A DNA stretch of 64,000 bases, taken from contig JADJHL010000011.1 of assembly GCA_016707585.1 (NCBI GenBank), positions 248,001 through 312,000 of the forward strand, written 5' to 3'. Source of the DNA: Ignavibacteriales bacterium (GTDB lineage Bacteria > Bacteroidota > Ignavibacteria > Ignavibacteriales > Ignavibacteriaceae). Positions 27,976 to 35,376 of this stretch are shown in pieces (the stretch's first letter is position 1; each line of letters starts with the position of its first letter). The translations under genes and the position numbers were made by a program. The notes below the pieces were generated by a model. That model made no database searches. It saw only the letters and a program-made list of their open reading frames with translations, and was not told the DNA's origin.

Positions 27976-28314
27976 TTAATCTATCTCAACTTCGTGTGTG
28001 TGAAAACTATTTCCGCTTAAATGACCTTTGAGAATTATCTCTTCAGCTTTATCAAATCCATTTGGCAAAGTAACATGACCGTTTACCATCATAACTTTAC
28101 CATTTTTATCAGCAGCATAAAACACAATGTCTTCACCTTGCTGGGTAATCCCACGATCGACAAGAAGTTGAACTCGGATTTCTTTTACAGCTGTGTTGTT
28201 TGGATCAAAATCATCAAATGATCCTAGTCCACTTTTAGCAAAGTAAAATTTGTAGATTATAAATACTACAAGTAGTAGTAATAATGGTAAAATTAGTTTT
28301 TGTAAGATCTTCAT
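27976..28314 (-). CDS. Membrane-anchored OB-fold protein, CcmE-like
   Basis: A 112-aa protein with an N-terminal TM helix (residues 5-24). The following domain resembles the OB-fold of the haem chaperone CcmE (EDIVFYAADKNGKVMMVNGH, LPNGFDKAEEIILKGHLSGN). CcmE would continue with a haem-attaching His in a segment after the final strand. Here the chain ends at HTHEVEID, with His104/106-type residues just before the end, so classical haem binding is doubtful. No other ccm gene is nearby. It is probably co-transcribed with uvrB. Assignment to the fold is moderate, and function is unknown. Confidence 0.6.
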   Translation of the reverse strand: MKILQKLILPLLLLLVVFIIYKFYFAKSGLGSFDDFDPNNTAVKEIRVQLLVDRGITQQGEDIVFYAADKNGKVMMVNGHVTLPNGFDKAEEIILKGHLSGNSFHTHEVEID

Positions 28315-28344
28315 TTCTTTTCTTTGTTGTGATTAAATTGTGGG

Positions 28345-28376
28345 CAAAGTTAATGAAATTTGTTTTTACTATTCAA
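28345..28376 (-). promoter_or_regulatory. Predicted promoter for the CcmE-like gene and uvrB
   Basis: On the minus strand TTG (28376-28374) is followed after 21 bp by TAACTTTG (28352-28345), the same -7 box as the queE promoter. Transcription would start near 28338, about 24 nt before the first gene. The -33 box is weak, so confidence is moderate. Confidence 0.45.
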
Positions 28377-28398
28377 TACAATTTTAGGTTTAAACTTT

Positions 28399-28764
28399 AT
28401 GAACGATAAAAAATTATGGATAATTATTTCTGCAATTTCTGGATTTACAGCAGTTGCAATCGGAGCTTTTGGCGCGCATGGATTGCGTGAAAAACTTTCA
28501 GAACAAATGCTTGAGGTTTATAAAACAGGCGTATTATATCAACTTATTCACTCTGTTGTTTTGTTAGCCTTATCATTAAATGTATTAATAAAAGCTAAGC
28601 TTCCATCAATCTTTTTTCTGCTGGGAATTATATTATTCTCATTCTCACTTTACATTTATTCAACATCTGGAATAAGAACATTTGCAATGATAACTCCAGT
28701 TGGTGGACTTTGCTTTTTGATTGGTTGGCTGCTGATTATTTATGAAGCAATAAAATTAAAATAA
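28399..28764 (+). CDS. DUF423 family membrane protein
   Basis: A small inner-membrane protein (121 aa from ATG 28399) of the DUF423/YwdK family. It has four hydrophobic helices and the family signature FTAVAIGAFGAHGLREKLSE near the N-terminus, followed by YKTGVLYQLIHSV. The role of the family is unknown. An upstream in-frame start at 28360 would add 13 residues that do not belong to the family pattern and is rejected. It runs divergently from the CcmE-like gene. Confidence 0.9.
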   Translation: MNDKKLWIIISAISGFTAVAIGAFGAHGLREKLSEQMLEVYKTGVLYQLIHSVVLLALSLNVLIKAKLPSIFFLLGIILFSFSLYIYSTSGIRTFAMITPVGGLCFLIGWLLIIYEAIKLK

Positions 28765-28813
28765 ATGCAGTTTACCACTTAGACACTTAAAGCACTAAGA
28801 AACACTTCGCATA

Positions 28814-29365
28814 CTACTTTATTGCTCTAAGTTTAAAGTAAACTTCTTCTGGCGAAAAAATTCCCGAGAAAAATCTTTCGTACATAACCGGTTCTATGTT
28901 TACTAAAAAATCCATCCACTTTAAAACAGAAAAGTGCGACGTAATAAATTTCTTTTCCAATACTTCAAACTGGGCACCGGTTTCATAATTCGTTCGATGA
29001 TTTAATTTCCACTTCTCATAAAACTTCAATTTACGATTACCGATGTATTCATAATTATCAAACGTACGGATTGAAAATGGAATTTTATGATCAGGATCGC
29101 CAAAATATTTTGTGTTTAGAAAAAACGGAGCGTAAACAATCATCACTCCATTTGGTTTAAGTATCCTATAAAGTTCAGTTACAGTTTTGTTAAAGTTAAC
29201 AATATGCTCAAGCACGTGCGAAGCGTAAATTTCATCAAAATGATTATCCGGGAAAGGATAAGGAAAAGTATTTATATCGTGAATCTGGTTTCCGCCATAA
29301 TCCACAATATCAAGATTAATATATCCCTCTTTTATATCTTTACCACAGCCTAAGTTTAACTTCAT
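28814..29365 (-). CDS. SAM-dependent methyltransferase, type 11
   Basis: A 183-aa class I methyltransferase. The SAM-binding motif is MKLNLGCGKDIKEGYINLDI at the N-terminus, followed by the acidic FDEIYASHVLEHI segment typical of Methyltransf_11 proteins in polysaccharide or lipid pathways. The ATG at 29365 is preferred to TTG at 29398 because the family begins MKLNLGCG. A TAACTTTG -7 box (29403-29396) lies over the TTG position. The substrate is unknown. It is a single gene, with the previous gene's terminator just upstream. Confidence 0.85.
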   Translation of the reverse strand: MKLNLGCGKDIKEGYINLDIVDYGGNQIHDINTFPYPFPDNHFDEIYASHVLEHIVNFNKTVTELYRILKPNGVMIVYAPFFLNTKYFGDPDHKIPFSIRTFDNYEYIGNRKLKFYEKWKLNHRTNYETGAQFEVLEKKFITSHFSVLKWMDFLVNIEPVMYERFFSGIFSPEEVYFKLRAIK

Positions 29366-29432
29366 TTGTTTTTCTATACTTTTATAATTGTTAATCAAAG
29401 TTAAAACATCTTGGTGAATAATATTACTTTAA

Positions 29433-29463
29433 AATAAAAAAAGCGATACAGAAGTATCGCTTT
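29433..29463 (-). terminator. Rho-independent terminator
   Basis: Arms AAAGCGATAC and GTATCGCTTT enclose a 4-nt loop. On the minus strand they are followed by a T-rich run (TTTTTTTATTTT). It ends the transcript of the secreted protein at 29484-29900. Confidence 0.85.
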
Positions 29464-29483
29464 AATAAAATTAAGTTTTATAA

Positions 29484-29900
29484 TTAGTCAATGATTTCGA
29501 TAAGTGAACTGCAAACAGTTTTGTCTCTGTCATCAAGTAAGAAAACTCTATAAATTCCCGGGTCTTCAAACTTCATATCGCTCTCATCATTTTTTTCGAA
29601 GAAAACATATTTCATATCACGTTCAATTACGTAACTGAATTTTTTATAATACTCAAACTTTTTAGTTCTTGGGTTGTATTGATCAAACTGAATCGATACA
29701 TCTTCAAGATCAAGTTCATAATCGCATTTAACCATAACAGTTAAATAACCAGTTGTAAATCTATCACTCACTCCAACTTCACCACTATTGCCATACTTTT
29801 CGCAAAAGTAAAGCACTGGTTCGTTTTGAGCAAAAACATTTTTATTTACCCCAAACACTAGTGCCAAAAGAACTGCAAAAAGTACGAACGATTTTTTCAT
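29484..29900 (-). CDS. Secreted protein of unknown function
   Basis: A 138-aa protein from the ATG at 29900, with a Sec signal peptide (KKSFVLFAVLLALVFGVNKNVFAQ, cleavage after FAQ). The mature part is a single beta-rich domain with several acidic patches (YELDLEDVSIQFDQY; YRVFLLDDRDKTVCSSLIEI) and two Cys that could pair. I recognise no family. An alternative upstream start at 29930 adds 10 polar residues before the signal and is less likely. It is monocistronic with its own terminator. Confidence 0.7.
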   Translation of the reverse strand: MKKSFVLFAVLLALVFGVNKNVFAQNEPVLYFCEKYGNSGEVGVSDRFTTGYLTVMVKCDYELDLEDVSIQFDQYNPRTKKFEYYKKFSYVIERDMKYVFFEKNDESDMKFEDPGIYRVFLLDDRDKTVCSSLIEIID

Positions 29901-30216
29901 ATAGAGCTCCTTATTTGATTTGTTGTTCATAATCGCATAAATAATTATGCCATTATGTTACCTGTAAATTATTAAAAAATTTTGATCAATTATATAAAAA
30001 TTATACTTTTTACAGCTTTATTAGAGATAAAAGTATTAACACAAGTAAAAATGAGACAATCATATAAGCTTATCAATTAGGCAAATGTAGTATTTTAATA
30101 AGCGTGAAATTGTATTTTTAATTACTAAAATAAAAGAGTTTTTAAAAATAATTATTACTCTCATTTAGCAAGAGCCCGAATTATAAATAAACCAACTAAC
30201 AAAGGAACACAATTAA

Positions 30217-30873
30217 TTGGATAAAACTTCCCTTACTAAAATATCACATTACTGTTTTGATCTTGATGGAACTTTGGTCGATTCAAACAAAACTATTTAT
30301 AACTCAACTATCTATACACTTACAAAATTGGGAATTGAACATAAGATAGATGAACAAGAATTTGAGGGTAAAATAGGACAGCATTTTGTTGATATTTTTA
30401 CCGCGTTCAACATTATTGTTCCGGATTTTGATGAGTTTCTTAAAATATATAAACAAAATTATATGCAGCAGATGGATTGCTCAAAACTTTATAGCGGAGT
30501 TAAAGAAGTTTTAGGTGAATTAAAAAATCGCGGAGCTAAAATATCTTTACTTACCACAAAAGCACAGGATCAAACAGATAAAATTTTAGATTACTTTGAT
30601 TTGAAAAAATATTTTGATTTAGCTATGGGCAGAAGAGACGGAATTGCACACAAACCTTCGCCAGAGCCTTTGTTAATGATATGTAAAGAACTTAATGCAG
30701 ATGTAAATAACACAGTTATGATTGGCGATACTGAGCTTGATATTAGATGTGGGAAAAACGCAGGCACTTTTACTTGCGGAGTTTTATATGGATACAGAAC
30801 AAAAGAATTAATTGAAATTGAAAACCCGGATTTTATAGTTGATAGGATTGAACAAGTTTTAGCAATTCATTAA
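30217..30873 (+). CDS. HAD-superfamily phosphatase, phosphoglycolate phosphatase-like
   Basis: A 218-aa HAD subfamily IA enzyme. Motif I is CFDLDGTLVDS (nucleophile Asp near residue 13), motif II is ISLLTTKAQDQ, the Lys is in HKPSPEPLL and motif IV is MIGDTELDIRCGKNAG. The helical cap of the Gph/PhnX group lies between motifs I and II. It likely clears small phosphorylated metabolites; the natural substrate is unknown. The start is TTG, with AAAGGA suitably upstream. Confidence 0.87.
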   Translation: MDKTSLTKISHYCFDLDGTLVDSNKTIYNSTIYTLTKLGIEHKIDEQEFEGKIGQHFVDIFTAFNIIVPDFDEFLKIYKQNYMQQMDCSKLYSGVKEVLGELKNRGAKISLLTTKAQDQTDKILDYFDLKKYFDLAMGRRDGIAHKPSPEPLLMICKELNADVNNTVMIGDTELDIRCGKNAGTFTCGVLYGYRTKELIEIENPDFIVDRIEQVLAIH

Positions 30874-30878
30874 TACTT

Positions 30879-30977
30879 CTTTGCGATCTTTTTAGCAAAG
30901 CCATCCCTATGGGAGCGTGATAGGTTTTAGCTACATTTCACGCAAAGGACGCAAAGTAAAAACCGCTAAGCACGCAG
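30879..30977. repeat. Dispersed CGCAAAG repeat with nested insert
   Basis: An imperfect inverted repeat built from CTTTGCG and CGCAAAG words: TTTGCGATCTT at 30879, then TTTCACGCAAAGGACGCAAAG at about 30937-30957. A second palindromic repeat (TAGCAAAGCCATCCCTATGG then GAGCGTGA) is inserted in the left part. Related copies occur at 32036-32198, 52280-52372 and in part at 55649. It fills the gap between convergent genes. Confidence 0.75.
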
Positions 30978-30980
30978 AAT

Positions 30981-31940
30981 TTATTTTAGAAGAATCATCT
31001 TCTTAGTTTCAATAAAACTTTGTCCTGAGCTTGACGAAGGATCTCCAGCTCTAAGTTGATAAAAATAAATTCCTGAACTTAATTCTAAATTCTGCATTCT
31101 AAATTCTACATTATAAGACCCTGCCGGTTTTTCCTCATTAACAAGAGTTGCAACTTCTCTACCAAGCAAGTCATAAACTTTAAGCGTTACAAATTGCGTA
31201 CTGCTTATTGCATACTGAATACTGGTGCTTGGATTAAATGGATTGGGGTAGTTTTGCGAAAAATAATATTTATTAACAACATTTTGAGTATCATCTATTG
31301 AAGTTAATGTTCCATATACTTGATTATTTATTTTAGCCCCATAAATGTAAAAAACACTAAAGTCCCACATCCACCTATAGGTAATCCCTATTCCCTTTCC
31401 AACTAAGTCAACATATGGTGACCCCATTGGAGCCCAAGTAGTATCAATCCCATTCACGTCAACCCAGTTAAAAAATTTACCCTCATACTGAACATTTAGC
31501 GTTGAACTGTAATATAATGAAGTGTTTTCTATCCCTCTATAGTTGGATGCATATTCATAGCATATTGGCCAAATTGCCGAATCTACTTTTTCGAAATCAT
31601 AAAAGATATACTCTTGAGAAGAACAGGAATCATCATTTGAGTAACAATAAATTATTTTACCTTCTGATCTGAGATAGAAATAAATAATCCAGGGACTTAT
31701 CGAACTTATGTAAATAATTTCTTCAAATACTTGATATGACTTACCATTTGACATTACAGTATCTCCCATTGATTCAATGGACATCATTATCCAATTGGTA
31801 GTCCAGTTTTCAATTCCCCAATATTCCCAGTAGTTCCCAGTTTTTATTGGGAAATAATCAGAAGTATCTATCTGTGAGAAAGTATTAGAATAGAGAATCA
31901 AGAAGAGAAGCAAACTAAAAACTAACCCGATCTTTTTCAT
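30981..31940 (-). CDS. Secreted T9SS cargo protein
   Basis: A 319-aa exported protein with a Sec signal (KKIGLVFSLLLFLILYSNTFSQ) and a C-terminal type IX secretion sorting domain. The latter starts YFSQNYPNPFNPSTSIQYAI, has the VTLKVYDLLGREVATLVNEEK strand pair, and ends with ETKKMILLK. The mature N-terminal 200 residues form an unrecognised beta-rich domain. In T9SS bacteria the sorting domain directs the protein across the outer membrane and is then removed. The sorting domain contains a nine-residue block (DPSSSSGQS) encoded by a dispersed repeat. No gene partner is nearby. Confidence 0.88.
   Translation of the reverse strand: MKKIGLVFSLLLFLILYSNTFSQIDTSDYFPIKTGNYWEYWGIENWTTNWIMMSIESMGDTVMSNGKSYQVFEEIIYISSISPWIIYFYLRSEGKIIYCYSNDDSCSSQEYIFYDFEKVDSAIWPICYEYASNYRGIENTSLYYSSTLNVQYEGKFFNWVDVNGIDTTWAPMGSPYVDLVGKGIGITYRWMWDFSVFYIYGAKINNQVYGTLTSIDDTQNVVNKYYFSQNYPNPFNPSTSIQYAISSTQFVTLKVYDLLGREVATLVNEEKPAGSYNVEFRMQNLELSSGIYFYQLRAGDPSSSSGQSFIETKKMILLK
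31022..31042. repeat. Dispersed repeat inside a coding sequence
   Basis: The segment GTCCTGAGCTTGACGAAGGA is a variant of the common Bacteroidota repeat whose consensus is about GTCCTGAGCTTGTCGAAGGAC. It lies inside the T9SS sorting domain of the gene at 30981-31940. There it adds in-frame residues between the last two beta-strands. Confidence 0.7.
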
Positions 31941-32035
31941 AAAAGTCCCCTTAATGAAAAGAGTTAAAAAATATCTACTTCAAAAAAGGGAAAAGTAATT
32001 GCTAATGTCAAGAGATGATTGAGTTAAAGTCTAAG

Positions 32036-32198
32036 ATCTCCCATATGGATGCCTTCGGCAAAGTTCAAGAATTCTTTGCGATCTTAGCGAAAAATCTTTG
32101 CGTACTTTGCGTGAACCTGTATTAGTCACATTTCACGCTCCCACATGGATGGCTTTGCCAAAAGAGCGCAAAGTAAAAAACGCAAAGCTCGCAAAGGT
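32036..32198. repeat. Compound dispersed repeat (CGCAAAG family with nested inserts)
   Basis: This is the longest copy of the CGCAAAG family. It has TTTGCGATCTTAGCGAAAAA near 32075, CTTTGCGTGAA near 32105, TTTCACGC at 32129 and CGCAAAG words to 32195. The repeat is interrupted by CTCCCACATGGATGGCTTTG (from about 32138). A related piece, CCCATATGGATGCC, lies to its left. This shows repeats inserted into repeats. The remainder of the 31941-32484 gap holds no gene. Confidence 0.7.
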
Positions 32199-32397
32199 TG
32201 TAAATGATAATTTTCTTAATCATTCCGCATTAAACATTTAACATTAAGAACTTAATCGTTATCACACATTGTTGTTATTAAAGGCCGTTTCCTTTATTTT
32301 TTCACACCGATTTTGAGCATAGCATTCCGATTTATTTTATTGATTCCTATGAAATGTTATCTGTAAAATCATGGTTTTTAGGAACTTGATCTCCTGT

Positions 32398-32460
32398 CAT
32401 TCCGAACTTGTTTCGGAATCTCTAATATTGCTTCAACAGAGAAGCTGAAACGAGTTCAGC
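32398..32460. repeat. Dispersed palindromic repeat pair upstream of aceE
   Basis: Two hairpins with a shared core: ATTCCGAACTTGTTTCGGAAT (32399-32419) and GCTGAAACGAGTTCAGC (32444-32460). They resemble the pair at 25869-25946. They end only 25 bp before the aceE start, so they lie in the likely leader of the pyruvate dehydrogenase transcript. Confidence 0.75.
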
Positions 32461-32484
32461 TTGAAATTTAATAAGGAAATTTTT

Positions 32485-35157
32485 ATGAATGATGATATTA
32501 AAAAAGATAAAAAGACTGAAGAACTTGAAACCAGCGAGTGGCTTTATTCTTTGGATTATGTTCTTCAGAATAGCGGACCTGAAAGAGTTGTTGAGCTGCT
32601 TCATCAACTTCAAATTCGAGCACACAAATCCGGAGTTCACGTTCCGTTTAGTGCAAACACACCTTACATAAATACAATCTCAAAAGAAAAACAGCCACCA
32701 TTTCCCGGCGATAGAGAAATTGAAAGAAGAATAAAAAGTCTTATCCGATGGATTGCAATGGCGATGGTTGTAAAGGCTAATAAACAAGAAGGAAGCGTTG
32801 GCGGACACATTTCCACTTATGCTTCAGCCGCAACTTTGTATGAAATTGGTTTCAATCATTTCTTCCGCGGTAAAGGCGATGGCTACGAAGGTGATCAGAT
32901 TTATTTTCAAGGACACGCTTCTCCCGGTATTTATGCCCGCGCTTTTCTTGAAGGAAGAATTACAAAAGAGCAATTACTAAACTTTAGAAGAGATTTAAAA
33001 CCTGAAGGCGGATTAACTTCCTATCCTCATCCTTTTCTAATGCCAAACTTCTGGGAATTTCCTACAGTGTCTATGGGATTGGGTCCATTGCAGGCAATTT
33101 ACCAGGCAAGATTTAATAGATACTTAGAAGATCGTGGATTGAAAAAACCGGGCGGTAAAGTTTGGGCATTTCTTGGTGATGGCGAAACTGATGAACCTGA
33201 ATCACTCGGTGCAATTACTCTTGCATCAAGAGAAAAACTTGATAACTTAATTTTTGTTATCAATACAAATCTGCAAAGATTAGACGGTCCCGTTCGCGGT
33301 AACGGAAAAATTATGCAGGAGCTTGAAGCAATTTTCCGTGGTGCAGGCTGGCACGTTATAAAAGTTGTTTGGGGAGAAGATTGGGATTCGTTGTTAGATA
33401 AAGATGTTGATGGCAAACTAGTTAAACGGATGGGCGAAGTTGTTGATGGTGAATATCAAAAGTATTCAGTTGAAGGCGGCGCTTATATCAGAAAAAATTT
33501 CTTTGGCAAAGATCCTGATCTTTTGAAGATGGTTGAAAAGATGACAGATGAACAATTGTTTAAGATGAAACGCGGTGGTCACGATCCTGAAAAAGTTTAT
33601 GCTGCCTATAAAGCGGCTGTTGACTATGTCGGCAAACCAACAGTAATTCTTGCAAAAACAATTAAAGGTTACGGACTTGGTGAAGCCGGTGAGGGAAAAA
33701 ATGTTACTCATCAGCAGAAAAAACTTAATGAAGAAGAGATGAGAGAATTTAGAAGCCGATTTGGAATTCCAATTGCTGATGAAGATATTCTTACAGATCC
33801 TTTTTACAGACCAGCTGAGGACAGTGCTGAAATTACTTATTTGAAAGAAAGAAGAAAGCAACTTGGCGGATTTGTTCCAACAAGAAAAACGGATGTTCGT
33901 CCAATCAAAACTCCACCTGAATCTTTGTTTGAAGAATTTTATAAGGGAACCGAAGGACGAGAAGTTTCTACAACAATGGTGTTTGTTAGAATTCTTGCAA
34001 AGCTTTTAAAAGATAAAGAACTCGGAAAATTAGTTGTCCCGATTGTTCCTGATGAAGCAAGAACATTTGGTATGGAAGCATTGTTCAGACAGGTTGGAAT
34101 TTATTCCCACGCCGGACAGTTATATGAGCCGGTTGATAAGGATTCGTTGCTATACTACAAAGAAGCTAAAGACGGACAAATTCTTGAAGAAGGAATTAAC
34201 GAAGCCGGTTCAATGTCATCATTTATTGCGGCTGGAACTGCTTATCTTTCACACGGAATAAATATGATTCCATTCTTTATCTACTACTCAATGTTTGGAT
34301 TACAAAGAGTTGGTGATCTTGTTTGGGCTGCTGGTGATATTGGTGCAAAAGGATTTTTACTCGGCGGTACAGCAGGTAGAACAACACTTAACGGCGAAGG
34401 TTTGCAGCATCAGGATGGGCACAGTCATTTACTTGCTTATCCAGTTCCAAATCTTGTTACTTACGATCCTGCATTTGCCTATGAGCTAGCGATAATTATT
34501 CGTAATGGAATAAAGAGAATGTATGAAGATCAGGAAAATATTTTCTACTACATTACTCTTATGAATGAAAATTATGCAATGCCTGAAATGCCAAAAGGTG
34601 CTGAAGAAGGTATTCTAAAAGGAATGTATAAATTCCAGGCATCTGATAAAAAGAGTTTAAAACTTAAAGCACAGTTGTTCGGAAGCGGAACTATTTTAAA
34701 TGAGGTTTTAAAAGCGGCAAAAATCCTTGAAGATGATTATCGTGTTTCTTGTGATGTTTGGAGTGTAACTAGCTATAAAGAACTTCGTCGCGATGCACTT
34801 GAAGCAGAAAGATTTAATTTGTTAAACCCAACAGGTAAGCAAAAGGAATCTTACATAGAAAAGATGCTTGTAAAAGAAGATGGAGTATTTGTTGCTTCTT
34901 CAGATTATGTAAAAGCATTACCTGATTCTGTTTCTAAGTGGTTCCCAGGAAGATTATACTCTTTAGGTACGGATGGATTTGGAAGAAGTGAAACTCGTGA
35001 AGCATTACGTGATTTCTTTGAAGTGGATGCAAAGCATATTGTGTTTGCAACATTAACAGCATTGTTTAAGGAAGGAAAGATTCAGGATAAAGCGTTGGAT
35101 AAAGCCGCGAAAGAACTTGGCATAAATCCAAACAAACGCAACCCGATGAATAGTTAG
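32485..35157 (+). CDS. aceE: Pyruvate dehydrogenase E1 component, homodimeric type
   Basis: A thiamine-diphosphate enzyme that decarboxylates pyruvate and reductively acetylates the lipoyl arm of E2. Length is 890 aa (E. coli AceE 887), the single-chain E1p class. The TPP motif is GDGETDEPE ... NTNLQRLDG. Other marks are GHISTYASAATLYEIGFNHF, the GHASPGIYARAFLEGR segment, and near the C-terminus GTDGFGRSETREALRDFFEVD. The start is ATG 32485 behind AAGGAAA. A TTG at 32461 lies inside a dispersed repeat and is rejected. It forms the PDH operon with E2 and lpdA, although 160-220 bp gaps separate them. Confidence 0.96.
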   Translation: MNDDIKKDKKTEELETSEWLYSLDYVLQNSGPERVVELLHQLQIRAHKSGVHVPFSANTPYINTISKEKQPPFPGDREIERRIKSLIRWIAMAMVVKANKQEGSVGGHISTYASAATLYEIGFNHFFRGKGDGYEGDQIYFQGHASPGIYARAFLEGRITKEQLLNFRRDLKPEGGLTSYPHPFLMPNFWEFPTVSMGLGPLQAIYQARFNRYLEDRGLKKPGGKVWAFLGDGETDEPESLGAITLASREKLDNLIFVINTNLQRLDGPVRGNGKIMQELEAIFRGAGWHVIKVVWGEDWDSLLDKDVDGKLVKRMGEVVDGEYQKYSVEGGAYIRKNFFGKDPDLLKMVEKMTDEQLFKMKRGGHDPEKVYAAYKAAVDYVGKPTVILAKTIKGYGLGEAGEGKNVTHQQKKLNEEEMREFRSRFGIPIADEDILTDPFYRPAEDSAEITYLKERRKQLGGFVPTRKTDVRPIKTPPESLFEEFYKGTEGREVSTTMVFVRILAKLLKDKELGKLVVPIVPDEARTFGMEALFRQVGIYSHAGQLYEPVDKDSLLYYKEAKDGQILEEGINEAGSMSSFIAAGTAYLSHGINMIPFFIYYSMFGLQRVGDLVWAAGDIGAKGFLLGGTAGRTTLNGEGLQHQDGHSHLLAYPVPNLVTYDPAFAYELAIIIRNGIKRMYEDQENIFYYITLMNENYAMPEMPKGAEEGILKGMYKFQASDKKSLKLKAQLFGSGTILNEVLKAAKILEDDYRVSCDVWSVTSYKELRRDALEAERFNLLNPTGKQKESYIEKMLVKEDGVFVASSDYVKALPDSVSKWFPGRLYSLGTDGFGRSETREALRDFFEVDAKHIVFATLTALFKEGKIQDKALDKAAKELGINPNKRNPMNS

Positions 35158-35164
35158 AAAATGT

Positions 35165-35203
35165 TCGTCATTGCGAGGAGTTCTACGACGAAGCAATCTG
35201 CTT
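35165..35203. repeat. Dispersed CATTGCGAGGAG ... GAAGCAATC repeat
   Basis: Just behind aceE lies TCGTCATTGCGAGGAG, a spacer, then CGACGAAGCAATCT, a well-known imperfect inverted repeat found between genes in many bacteria. It adjoins the CTTTAG hairpin cluster. Confidence 0.7.
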
Positions 35204-35222
35204 TAATATACTGAAAGAATTG

Positions 35223-35341
35223 CCCTGAGCTTTAGCTCGGGGATTATTAATAAACACATTGAGCGGGCTTTAGCCCAACATAATATTTGGCTAAAGCCAA
35301 TTCAACTAGATTTATTCTTCTCCACGACCTGAAGGTCGTGG
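35223..35341. repeat. Solo REP cluster with CTTTAG-core hairpins
   Basis: Four hairpins lie in a row between aceE and the E2 gene: CCCTGAGCTTTAGCTCGGGG (35223-35242), GGGCTTTAGCCC (35265-35276), TTGGCTAAAGCCAA (35287-35300) and CCACGACCTGAAGGTCGTGG (35322-35341). The first three share the CTTTAG/CTAAAG core with the hairpins that bound the RAYT element at 62205-62936. They are likely non-autonomous copies of that repeat system. Confidence 0.8.
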
Positions 35342-35376
35342 CAATAGAAAACATAAAATTGATTTAAGGTTTTATA

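Noticed and set aside
28765..28813. CACTTAGACACTTAAAGCAC segment as a repeat family member
   Set aside because: It looks like a dispersed-repeat fragment (CACTTA/CACTAAG words), but no second copy was found in the window to support it.
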